NCBI GenBank assembly: GCA_043810345.1
Contig: JBDROF010000022.1
Location: 1-64,000, forward strand
Source of the DNA: QYOJ01 sp043810345
Lineage (GTDB): Bacteria > Bacteroidota > Bacteroidia > Bacteroidales > FEN-979
Direction of reading: 5' to 3'
DNA: 64,000 nt
Both the position numbers and the translations under genes were made by a program. The notes beneath the pieces were generated by a model. It saw only the letters and a list, made by a program, of their open reading frames with translations, did not search any database and was not told the DNA's origin. Position 1 is the stretch's first letter, and each line of letters begins with the position of its first letter. Of the stretch, positions 49,491-58,198 are shown one piece after another.

Positions 49491-49640
49491 ATGAACTGGA
49501 GAAAATCATTGATAAGTACTATTGTGGTGATCCTGCTACGGTACAGGGAGAGATCCTGCAAAGCCAGGTAATTCTTCGTGAAGGGACGAAATTCAGGAAA
49601 GGGAATCTGCTGGTCAGGATTTTCGATGAAGAGGCCCGCA
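49491..49640 (+). pseudogene. RND efflux periplasmic adaptor (HlyD/AcrA-like), 5' remnant
   Basis: The true start is ATG 49491 (MNWRKSLISTIVVILL, the membrane anchor). After about 15 codons the frame shifts, and the barrel-sandwich segment TVQGEILQSQVILREGTKFRKG...LVRIFDEEARN is read in the +2 frame. It then stops matching adaptors and passes into permease sequence, so most of the adaptor (about 280 codons) and the start of the next gene have been deleted. Confidence 0.85.
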
Positions 49641-49644
49641 ATAT

Positions 49645-52377
49645 CCGGAACGCCTCGAACGATACATCAACGTCTCTGTCTTTTATCCCGGTGCCTCTCC
49701 CAAAGAGATGGAAGAGGGCGTCACCGTCAGGATCGAAGAAGCGCTCAGAGGCATTGCAGGGATCAAGGAAGTGAACAGTACTTCATCCGAAAACGTGACA
49801 ACCGTTCAGGTTGAGATCACAGGAGAATATGACATTAACGAAACCCTGATGGAGGTAAAAAATTCCGTGGATGGGATTACCTCCTTCCCGGTGGACGCAG
49901 AAAAACCGATTGTCAACAAACAGCGATCCTCCACTTTTGCCATTTTTATGAGTCTCTCAGGAACGTCGATTTGTTGACCCTGAAACAGTATGCCAACGAA
50001 ATTGAGCATGACCTTTATACATCCGGGATCATTTCACAGATTACGGTAGGTTGGGTTCCCCGCCCTGGAGCTCTCCGTAGAGATCTCCGAAGAGAACCGG
50101 TTGCGTTATAACCTGACCTTCGACGAAGTCTCCCGCGCCATTGCCCAGAACAACCTGGATATTTCCGGGGGCCAGATCCGTTCCGATAAAGAGGAGATCA
50201 TGATCCGGAGCCGTTACCGTACGGTCAAACCGGAAGAGATTGAAGAGATCATCATCCGTGGAAATCCAGATGGCAGCTATCTCCGTATCGGCGACGTGGA
50301 CGCGGTGAACATACAGTTTGCCGATGTGGCCAGCACCTCCCTGTTAAACGGGAATCCTGCGGTGACCTTTCAGATATTTAAGCTCCCTACAGAAGACCTG
50401 ACCGCCATTTCAGACTATTGTAACGAATATACCGAAACCTGGAACGAAACGCACAGTGATACAGAAATATCCGTCACCTACGACTTCCTTCAACTGCTCA
50501 AAGCCAGGTTGAACCTGCTCTATAGGAACGGGGGTATCGGGTTGCTGCTGATCTTCATCTCCCTGGGTCTCTTCCTAAGCCTCCGCCTATCCCTCTGGGT
50601 GGCCATAGGCATCCCGGCTTCATTTGGCGCCATGTTTATCCTGGGGATGTTCTATGGCCTCACGGTGAACATGATCTCTCTCTTCGGAATGATCCTGGTG
50701 ATCGGGATTCTGGTGGATGACGGGATTGTGATCGCCGAAAATATCTATACCCACTTTGAACGAGGAAAAACTCCCCGGAAGGCGGCTCTTGACGGAACGA
50801 TGGAGGTGCTTCCTGCCGTGGTGACCTCCGTAACTACCACCATTGTTGCTTTTTCACCGCTGTTCTTCATCAAGGGAAGAATGGAATTCATGTATGAGAT
50901 GGCGTTTGTGGTAGTCTTCAGTTTGGCTTTCTCCCTGCTTGAAGCCTTTTTTGTACTTCCCGCCCACCTGGCAAGCAGGTGGGTGTTGCGACGGAATGTC
51001 CGACAGAATACCGGGAAACGGATCCGGGATGCGTTGGATAGAGCTGTCGATTACATGCGTGTCAAGCTTTACGGAAACACCTTGAAATTTGTGATCAAAG
51101 GAACTTTTTTCCCGGCCATTCCGTTTGACCAGTTTACCGTAGATCTTGCTTTCAAGCCCGGATCAGGAGAGGCTCAAACTCTGGAATATCTTAACCTGAT
51201 CGACGACGCGATCTGGGAGGTGAATGCCGAACTGCAGGAGGAGCTGGGCGACACCAACCACTTTGTGAATTATACCTTCCTCTCTACCGGTAACGCCTTC
51301 AGCGGGCAGGAGCGGGGATCCCATGCCGGTAACATCTTCGTGTTGTTGCGGGACCTTGAAAACACCGGCACCTCCAGTTACGATATCGTCAGCCGGGTAC
51401 AACAGAAAGTGGGTGACATGCCCGAAGCCGAGAAACTCACCATCCAGGGCAGAGCTACGTTCGGCACCCCTATCTCTGTAAGTCTGCTTGGCAAAGATGA
51501 AGCCGAACTGAACCTGGTGAAAGCTGATCCGCAGCCTGAAACAGATTGAAGTGCTGAACAACATCGCCGACGTAAATCCTACGGGAATGCGGGAGGTTCA
51601 GCTGAAGCTGAAACCTCTTGCCTATTTTCTAGGACTTACCCAGGCCAGCCTCACCAACCAGGTTCGCCAGGGTTTCTTTGGCGGACAGGCTCAGAGGCTG
51701 CAGCATGGAAAAGATGAGTTGCGGGTATGGGTCAGGTATCCAAAGACAGACCGCATCAACCTGGGTCAACTGGAAACGATGAAGATCAAAACGCCGCTGG
51801 GTGAATTTCCGCTCTCGGAACTGGCCACCTATAGGATCGAACGGGGACCTGTCAGCATCAAACATTACAACAGTTCGCGGGAGATCCGCATCGATGCCAA
51901 TGTGATCAGCTACGATACCCCCATTGTTCCCATCCAGACGAAGATCGAAACGGAGATCGTTCCGGATCTGATAGCACGATATCCGGGGATTGATCATTGT
52001 GATGATGATCCCGCTTGCCTGGCTTGGCGCGTTTCCGGGCCATCGTACTGACAACCATTACCACCACAGTAGGGCTTTATCCGATCATCCTCGAAGGAAG
52101 TTTCCAGGCGCAGTTCCTGATACCAATGGCTGTTTCCTTGGCTTACGGGGTATTCATCGGTACTGCTTTTATCCTGGTCTTTTTCCCCGTCCTGATCCTG
52201 GCCCTGAACGACATCAAAAGGTACTCCATCTATTTCTACAACCGGATCAACTTATGGATATTGCAGGGAGATCCCAAGCGGAAGGTGCCTCCTAAGATCG
52301 CAGCGAAACTCTCTACCGTTCCTTCGAGGGAGAGCGTTGAAAAGGCCCTGATTTACAGTAAACGTACCATTGAATAA
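49645..52377 (+). pseudogene. RND efflux permease (AcrB/MexB-like), degraded by internal deletions
   Basis: Recognisable from PN1 (YINVSVFYPGASPKEMEEGV) through the first membrane half (ISLFGMILVIGILVDDGIVIAENIYTHFE, the HAE1-type motif) to the C-terminus. The reading frame is broken near 49977, 50060, 51549 and 52015. Short joins show internal deletions: KLYGNTLKFVIKG runs straight into TFFPAIPFD, losing the seventh helix, and the PC-domain segment ending LIARYPGID leads out of frame into the last helices (TTVGLYPIILEGSFQ). About a third of a usual 1050-residue permease is missing. Confidence 0.9.
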
Positions 52378-52398
52378 CGCTACTGAAGGAAGAAAAAG

Positions 52399-52905
52399 AT
52401 GAAACATCTGATGACCAGCGTGAACCGGTACGACAACACCCCATCCTTCGACACCACCAGTTTCAGTTATGTCCGGGGTGATCAGTATACGAACAGCCTG
52501 ACCCCTTATGTCAATGTACGTTGGCTGCTCTTCGACGGGTTATCAGTAACCATGAACAAACAGAAGCTCGCCCTGCTGGAGCAGGAGCGGTTGCGGGTCC
52601 TGAATGAAGTGAAGGATCTCTCGGGCGACCGGTATGCCTATGAGATGATGCGGAAAGAGCTGGGAAATTCTGTCACCTTTGACGTGTTGCAGGCCAAAAA
52701 CTCCTTCCTGAGCGACTCCACCAACTACCTGCTGCAGGAGCTGAACGTGAAGAACTCCCGGTTACGCCTCAACCTGTTGCTCGGAGAGCCCCCTTCGGTG
52801 CAATTTACACTGGTTGACAGTTTTCGGGTGGAGCTGCAGGAATACGCCATCTATGACCTGATCGACAGCCAGACGGAGCTGCTCCGGTTGACAGGGGGGA
52901 TCATT
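52399..52905 (+). pseudogene. TolC-like outer-membrane efflux protein, remnant
   Basis: Parts of both OEP repeats remain (SLTPYVNVRWLLFDG, LLEQERLRVLNEV; FDVLQAKNSFLSDSTNYLLQELNV, LRLNLLLGEPP) with a deletion joining them (around DLSGDRYAY). The 3' half is absent: the frame ends inside an antisense ORF6N fragment. It completes the tripartite efflux operon adaptor-permease-TolC. Confidence 0.85.
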
Positions 52906-52911
52906 GTCCTC

Positions 52912-53111
52912 TATTTTCCTTGATAATTCTTTCGTTGATTCCATATAACGCCTGAGTTGAACAAATGCCCGCATAATAAGGATGTTCACTTGGATAGCTT
53001 TATCAGAATTTAGAATGGAAGAGAGCATGGCCACACCTAGTTCAGTAAATGCGAAAGGAAGAAATTTTGAATGTTGCCCCCGAAATCATTTGGGAATCTG
53101 TGCATGTTCCT
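52912..53111 (-). pseudogene. ORF6N-domain (KilA-N-like) protein remnant
   Basis: On the minus strand LRRNMHRFPNDF and, after a frameshift and internal deletion, RGQHSKFLPFAFTELGVAMLSSILNSDKAIQVNI can be read (shown here as separate motifs VRRNxxRFPxDF and RGxHxKFLPxAFTExGVAML of ORF6N proteins). The end fades into KELSRKIED beside the TolC remnant. ORF6N domains are DNA-binding and common on mobile elements. Confidence 0.75.
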
Positions 53112-53232
53112 CCTCAGGCAGGAGTGCTACCTGATGATATTTCTTTTCCATTATCTGAGTTTTCTCCATTAATCCGGAAACCAGGGGAAAGGTTATACCT
53201 TTATTTGTAAATTAGATGAGAATTTCATCAAG

Positions 53233-53688
53233 ATGAGATCCCTCCGAAGAAGAATCATAAGGTATTTCCTCGCCATTTTCACTCTGCCCAGGGTGAAGGC
53301 GGAGGTGGCGCGAATAGCCCGGGCATTTCTCCAGGAATCATCGAGATACACCCATGGCGTAACCGGTGAGGCCAGAGAGACGAAAGAGGCCTTTGTAATC
53401 CTGACCAGATATATGAAGCGGGAGAAGCTCTCCCCGGCAGAGAGGCGTCAGTTCGGCCGGCAGATGATTGATCTTCTGAAAGGAACCGGCGTGGTGGTGC
53501 CCGTTTTACTCATTCCTGTTCCGTTTGTGGGGACCGTCTTGTTGGTGGTTATGGATCACCTGCTGATGAGCATGAACATCCAGCTACTGCCATCTGCTTT
53601 CTATCAGAAAGAGAAAAAAGGATTATTGACTCCTGAGGCGATAGAGAAGGAGCTGGAGGGAGAAAAGGAAGAGGGAAAAACCAAGTAG
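53233..53688 (+). CDS. LETM1-like protein
   Basis: 151 residues. The pattern AERRQFGRQMIDLLKGTG, then VVVPVLLIPVPFVGTVLLVVMDHLL (hydrophobic hairpin) and LLPSAF is that of LETM1-like ribosome-binding-type membrane proteins. The mitochondrial family is linked to K+/H+ exchange; the bacterial proteins are poorly studied. Its N-terminus is basic and helical. It sits between the pseudogene cluster and the convergent AsmA-like gene, with 18 bp to the latter. Confidence 0.75.
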   Translation: MRSLRRRIIRYFLAIFTLPRVKAEVARIARAFLQESSRYTHGVTGEARETKEAFVILTRYMKREKLSPAERRQFGRQMIDLLKGTGVVVPVLLIPVPFVGTVLLVVMDHLLMSMNIQLLPSAFYQKEKKGLLTPEAIEKELEGEKEEGKTK

Positions 53689-53706
53689 CGTTTGCCCGGC
53701 GTAACC

Positions 53707-56598
53707 TTAATGCGGTGGAGAGATCGTATCCCCGGGAAGTTCCTCCTCCTTGGCAGCACGGATCAGTTTCAGCATCTCAGGAGGGAGTTCGTCGGAGTAT
53801 TCGGTCTCTTCCACATCCTCGTCATGGGTGCCCCGGCCGTATTTGAATTTTGGGTTTTCACTTGTTCCCAATATCCTCATCGGAATGCCAACAATTCCTA
53901 AGGGAGGAAGTCCGAGGCGGGACTTGAGATTCAGTTTCCCGTTGAAGCTAGTTTGTCCCTCTATCCGAAACCGGAAACCGGCCATCTTCATTTTCGTCCT
54001 CTCCAGGGTGATCACGTTGTTTTTGATGGTTGTCCTGAGATCCACCTTCGACAAGTTGGGATTTTTGATCCCCTCTTTTTCCAGGTTTTTCCCCATAGCG
54101 TTGAAAAGTTTTAGCCCCATGACCTTCACCTTTTCCAGCGACAGGGTTCCGCCTCCCTCCAGCGACGGATACACCGGGTTCATTCCCGCATTCAGCTTGC
54201 CTTTGAGCGAATAATTGAGCGATACAATCCCTTCGCATTTTCCGGCCGCAGTCGAGAGATTCCGGAAGAGTTCCACTTCGCGGTATGCTCTTTGGATATC
54301 AAAATCCTTCGCGTCGATGTAAAAATCAAAGAATGCCCTCTCCGGAGTGATGCTCCCATAGGTAGCCTCCATGTTGACCTTGCAGCCGATCAGATCAAAA
54401 TTCATCCCTTTGAGCAGAAGCATCCCTTTTTGAATCTCTACCGTACTCGTCAGATCCGTGATGTCCAGGTTCTGAAAACGGATTTTTTTTAGGTCTGCAG
54501 TCAACCCGATTTCCAAATTCTGAGGGATCACGATGACGCCGGGAGAAGAGGTGGTCTCTGCAGAAGCCATGAACTCATCCACCAGCAGGTAATTTGACCT
54601 GAAAGCAAAATTTCCTTTTAACGGTTGGTTCTCAGCAAACACATAATTGATGACATTGCTCAGGTAGCCATCCATGGTGATGTCGGAAACGCCATACCGG
54701 CTGTCGAATCTTTCAAACCAGATCCGGTCATTCTCGAACCGGAATACGCCAGACTGAACGATCAGGGGCTTGGGCAGATACTCCGTGGTCAATGCAATAT
54801 TCCGGAGAACCAGTTTCCCGCTGTTGTACAACCGGTCGTAATATCCGGCCAGGGCATCGCTCTGCTTGCCCTTGAGGATAAGATCGGTTGAAATATATCC
54901 GGCCAACTCCATGCCTTCCCGTGAGAAGAGATGATAGATTCCGGCCAGGTCAATGGAACCCTTGGATACCAGATCATACTGAAGGTTCTCCGGATTGGAA
55001 AAATCGCCTCTGAAGTCAAACGGGTTCCCCTCAAAGGTAAAGGAGAGCGGATCCAGTTTGACGGTCGTGCCGGAGAGATTGCCCGTTTCGTTGATAATGG
55101 TAGCCGAAAGATGGATCTTTTCGATTGGGCGGGGATAGTATTTTGTCTGGATGGCTCCATCATTCACAGTCAATGTAACGGTAGCCAAGGGAAAGCGCTT
55201 CTTCTCCGGAGCATAATTCCCCTTCACCTCCAGATTCAGGTCAAGCATCCCCTTCAAATCAAGACTGTCTAACGGAATCGCCTCTTTCAGCTCCGTGAGG
55301 TTCACATGGGTGAGAAATTTTGCTTCGAGAGGCAGATCAACCAACCCGTGAACGCTAAGAAAACCCTCCACATGGTTATTCAGGATTCCGGCCTTCAGGT
55401 TTTCTATCTGTAGATTGATCGTCCGGTAATCGTGGTTCGTGGCGGAAGAAGAAAGGCTGAACGAGATCTCCTTGATGGCTTGCGGGAGAGATTTATCCTG
55501 GAAAAACCCGTCACTTAGCTTTGAGGTGATGGTGAAATCGGGAATGCTCAAAATCACGGTATCCGGTTGTTTGCTCTCTGGGTTCTGCCCGGTGGCGTAA
55601 ATCCCCTCTGCCTTCAGCTTCATGTTAAATTTGCCCCGCAGATCGGTCTCTTTGATCCCGAATCCTTTTACCCAGTTCTCCAGGGTAACGTTGATATCTG
55701 CTTTTACCGATACCCACAGGGAATCAGTGCTGATCATCCACAGAGATCCGCTCAGGTACTCTTCCCTGAACATGGAAAAGAAAGCGATAAAGATCTCGTA
55801 TCCGTCTTTCCGGAAGTTAAACTCGCCTTTGAACTCAAATGGGACGTCTTTGATCTTCAGGTCGTTTTTTTCAAACTTCATGTCCAGCGAGTTCAGATCT
55901 ACCCGCGTGATGAGTTCTGCATAGAGAGGTTTGGCATCGATGTAGGGGACTTGATCATAGACCAGGTCAATGGAATCGATGAGCACCTTTGAGTCGAGTC
56001 TCATGATAGCGTTGCTGATATCATTCTTCCCGCGGTAGTCTATTCCGTGTGCCACGATGTTCAACGGAATAGAGGGATCAGAATAGACAAAGTCGGTATG
56101 GGTAAAAATAATACGCTCGATCCGGATCGCGGCGCTTCCGGAAGCAGGTTCCCCAGGTTTGGAAGATGGATCGCCATCTTCAACAGAATCGGGTGATGCA
56201 TTGTATACCTGGTAATTTGGGGTGCCCTCTTCGTTGTATTGAATGACGACCCGGCCATGATCAATGTAGATCCGCGTAATCTCGACCGGACCGCTGACCA
56301 GGCTCCACAAGTCGACTCCAACCGAAACAATCCCGGCAATGATGAGGGTATCCTGACTAAAAGGGGCGGATGATTTCAGGGAGAAATTGAACAGATTGAT
56401 GGTCAGATGAGGGAAATGACGGATAAAAGAGATCTCCATCTCCGAGAAGTTCAACTCGGTGTTGAGAGTTTTATTCGCCGTATGTTTTACAACCTGTTCG
56501 AGTTTATCCTTAAAAATGAACGGGGTGAGAATAAGAAAAAGCAAGAGGACAAAGAGAGTCCCCAATATGATTCCGAAGATCCTGAAAGCTCGTTTCAT
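53707..56598 (-). CDS. AsmA-family protein
   Basis: 963 residues. An N-terminal membrane helix (IFGIILGTLFVLLLFLILTPFIF) is followed by HTANKTLNTELNFSEMEISFIRHFPHLTI, a hallmark of the AsmA N-terminus, and a long beta-rich region. The AsmA-like C-terminal part includes LKGKLNAGMNPVYPSLEGGGTLSLEKVKV and IEGQTSFNGKLNLKSRLGLPP. Proteins of this kind bridge the periplasm and are thought to move phospholipids to the outer membrane. A strong Shine-Dalgarno (AAAGGAGGGGG) precedes the ATG. The tail is Glu-rich (DVEETEYSDELPPEM). Confidence 0.92.
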   Translation of the reverse strand: MKRAFRIFGIILGTLFVLLLFLILTPFIFKDKLEQVVKHTANKTLNTELNFSEMEISFIRHFPHLTINLFNFSLKSSAPFSQDTLIIAGIVSVGVDLWSLVSGPVEITRIYIDHGRVVIQYNEEGTPNYQVYNASPDSVEDGDPSSKPGEPASGSAAIRIERIIFTHTDFVYSDPSIPLNIVAHGIDYRGKNDISNAIMRLDSKVLIDSIDLVYDQVPYIDAKPLYAELITRVDLNSLDMKFEKNDLKIKDVPFEFKGEFNFRKDGYEIFIAFFSMFREEYLSGSLWMISTDSLWVSVKADINVTLENWVKGFGIKETDLRGKFNMKLKAEGIYATGQNPESKQPDTVILSIPDFTITSKLSDGFFQDKSLPQAIKEISFSLSSSATNHDYRTINLQIENLKAGILNNHVEGFLSVHGLVDLPLEAKFLTHVNLTELKEAIPLDSLDLKGMLDLNLEVKGNYAPEKKRFPLATVTLTVNDGAIQTKYYPRPIEKIHLSATIINETGNLSGTTVKLDPLSFTFEGNPFDFRGDFSNPENLQYDLVSKGSIDLAGIYHLFSREGMELAGYISTDLILKGKQSDALAGYYDRLYNSGKLVLRNIALTTEYLPKPLIVQSGVFRFENDRIWFERFDSRYGVSDITMDGYLSNVINYVFAENQPLKGNFAFRSNYLLVDEFMASAETTSSPGVIVIPQNLEIGLTADLKKIRFQNLDITDLTSTVEIQKGMLLLKGMNFDLIGCKVNMEATYGSITPERAFFDFYIDAKDFDIQRAYREVELFRNLSTAAGKCEGIVSLNYSLKGKLNAGMNPVYPSLEGGGTLSLEKVKVMGLKLFNAMGKNLEKEGIKNPNLSKVDLRTTIKNNVITLERTKMKMAGFRFRIEGQTSFNGKLNLKSRLGLPPLGIVGIPMRILGTSENPKFKYGRGTHDEDVEETEYSDELPPEMLKLIRAAKEEELPGDTISPPH

Positions 56599-56739
56599 AT
56601 GGCCCCCTCCTTTTTTTGTTCATCAATTTATCGATTAAAGTTACGAGTTTCTCATTCATGATGAAAAAATTGCACAAATATTAATCTTATCTTCGTCCTT
56701 TACTTGCTTAAATTCCAGGAGAATCACACGGTTGATCCA

Positions 56740-56805
56740 ATGAGCCGCACCTGTTCGCAGATTTACGTTCAGATCGTATTCGCGGTCAAAGGCCGTGACA
56801 GCGTG
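56740..56805 (+). pseudogene. N-terminal remnant of an IS200-like transposase (TnpA) fused to a T9SS gene
   Basis: MSRTCSQIYVQIVFAVKGRDSVI matches the start of Bacteroidetes IS200/REP-type Y1 transposases (MxxTYxQIYIxIVFAVKGR). Only ~22 codons survive, running in frame into the signal peptide of the next gene. No HuH motif or other part of the element remains. Confidence 0.75.
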
Positions 56806-58116
56806 ATACAACACCTCATCAGAATTCCCTGTACAGGAATTTTGCTTTTATGCCTTCTGGTCGAGCAGCACGCCTTCTCACAAGGCACCTGGGAACGTAT
56901 TCCGGTTCCGACCTCGCTAAACCTCTACTCGGTCTGTTTTGTTGACAGCCTGTATGGCTGGGCTGTGGGCGATTCGGGGACGATCCTCCACACTTACAAT
57001 GGTGGTTCAACCTGGGAACTCCAGGAAAGCACCACAGACAAAGAGATTATGAGCGTCTTTTTTCTCACCCGGGAACTTGGCTGGGCCTCTGCGTTCAACT
57101 TCACCGAGCCTCCTTACGGAACCATCCTGTTGAAAACCACAAACGGTGGCACCTCCTGGACAAGCTCCACCTATCCCGAAGAAAATATCTTCATCACCTG
57201 TATTCATTATTTTGATTCCCTCACCGGCTGGATGGGTGGAAAACCCCATGCGCTGGTGAAAACCACCGACGGAGGAGTTTCCTGGATGCAGGCTGCTATC
57301 GACACTTCTACACTTGCCTTTTTCCCGGTGTTGAAAATCGCTTTTTTGAACGATGAGGTGGGTTTCGCCTGCGGCGGGATGTTCGACATCGCCGGAGTGA
57401 TCTGGCGTACTACCAACGGGGGCGATCTCTGGTACGCCATTGATCCCTCCCAGGCCCCGGCCGATGAAGTCCACTCTCTCTGCATCTTCGATGAACTCCA
57501 TGTGATGGGATCCGGGGGCGATCCTGACTACGGTTATGGAGTGGGTATGATCCGGACCTCCGACGGAGGTTTGAGCTGGGAATACGAAGAAATCGGGTTC
57601 CAGGGTATCGCCTTTGATCTCGATTTCCGGACAGCATCCCAGGCCTGGTCGCCCCTGGGCCCGCAACAAAAACTGATCTTCAGTTCGGATAGTGGTTATA
57701 CCTGGACTGAGATTCCCACACCCGATACCCTGGCCATCTTCGATATCACCTTCCCCGACTCCCTTCACGGATGTGGAGTAGGCTATGATGGGGCGGTAAT
57801 CCGGTACATTCCGCCGGTACAGCCATTTGTGAAGCCCCTGATGGATGGAGCTGAGTGGGGAGAACTCATGGTTTTTCCGAATCCGACAGCAGGAAATTTG
57901 GAATTCGAAATTCGAAATTCGAAAAGATGTTTTATCACACTTGAGGTTTATTCTTCGCTGGGGGCTGAAATTGCCGAATTGATCCATCAGGAATTTTCAC
58001 CAGGGTTACATTCCTTTTATTTTGATACCGGGAAGCTGCCTGCAGGGAACTACGAATGTGTCCTGAAATTCGATGGTGTAATCCGGGCTTGCCGCAGGAT
58101 GGTCGTAATTCGCTGA
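56740..58116 (+). CDS. T9SS-exported BNR/Ycf48-like propeller protein
   Basis: 458 residues from ATG 56740; the natural start is probably GTG 56803 (giving MIQHLIRIPCTGILLLCLLV, a signal peptide). The first 22 residues of the longer form belong to a transposase remnant. The body has repeated blades of TxDGGxSW type (LKTTNGGTSWTSS, VKTTDGGVSWMQA, RTSDGGLSWEYE), as in Ycf48-like and BNR propellers. The C-terminal ~85 residues form a T9SS type A sorting domain (MVFPNPTAGNLEFEI..., LEVYSSLGAEIAEL, KLPAGNYECVLK). A heptamer repeat (ATTCGAA, 57900-57924) adds EFEIRNS right after FPNPTAG. Confidence 0.87.
   Translation: MSRTCSQIYVQIVFAVKGRDSVIQHLIRIPCTGILLLCLLVEQHAFSQGTWERIPVPTSLNLYSVCFVDSLYGWAVGDSGTILHTYNGGSTWELQESTTDKEIMSVFFLTRELGWASAFNFTEPPYGTILLKTTNGGTSWTSSTYPEENIFITCIHYFDSLTGWMGGKPHALVKTTDGGVSWMQAAIDTSTLAFFPVLKIAFLNDEVGFACGGMFDIAGVIWRTTNGGDLWYAIDPSQAPADEVHSLCIFDELHVMGSGGDPDYGYGVGMIRTSDGGLSWEYEEIGFQGIAFDLDFRTASQAWSPLGPQQKLIFSSDSGYTWTEIPTPDTLAIFDITFPDSLHGCGVGYDGAVIRYIPPVQPFVKPLMDGAEWGELMVFPNPTAGNLEFEIRNSKRCFITLEVYSSLGAEIAELIHQEFSPGLHSFYFDTGKLPAGNYECVLKFDGVIRACRRMVVIR
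57900..57924. repeat. Heptamer repeat (ATTCGAA) inside a T9SS sorting domain
   Basis: Three 7-bp units are translated within the sorting domain just after the FPNPTAG turn. Confidence 0.8.
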
Positions 58117-58152
58117 ATTTTTGGTGTTTTGGTGTTTTGGTGTTTTGGTGGC
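58117..58152. repeat. Octamer repeat (TTTTGGTG) after the T9SS gene
   Basis: Four units of TTTTGGTG follow the stop codon; CACCAAGACAC-like sequence further on (58160-58190) is a partial inverse of it. It lies in the 82-bp convergent gap. Confidence 0.8.
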
Positions 58153-58198
58153 AACAAATTCACCACGAAGTCACCAAGACACGGAGGTCACAAAAAAC

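Noticed and set aside
57007..57987. 326-codon minus-strand ORF
   Set aside because: It lies antisense to the T9SS propeller gene, has no recognisable motif, and the + strand frame carries clear domain signatures.
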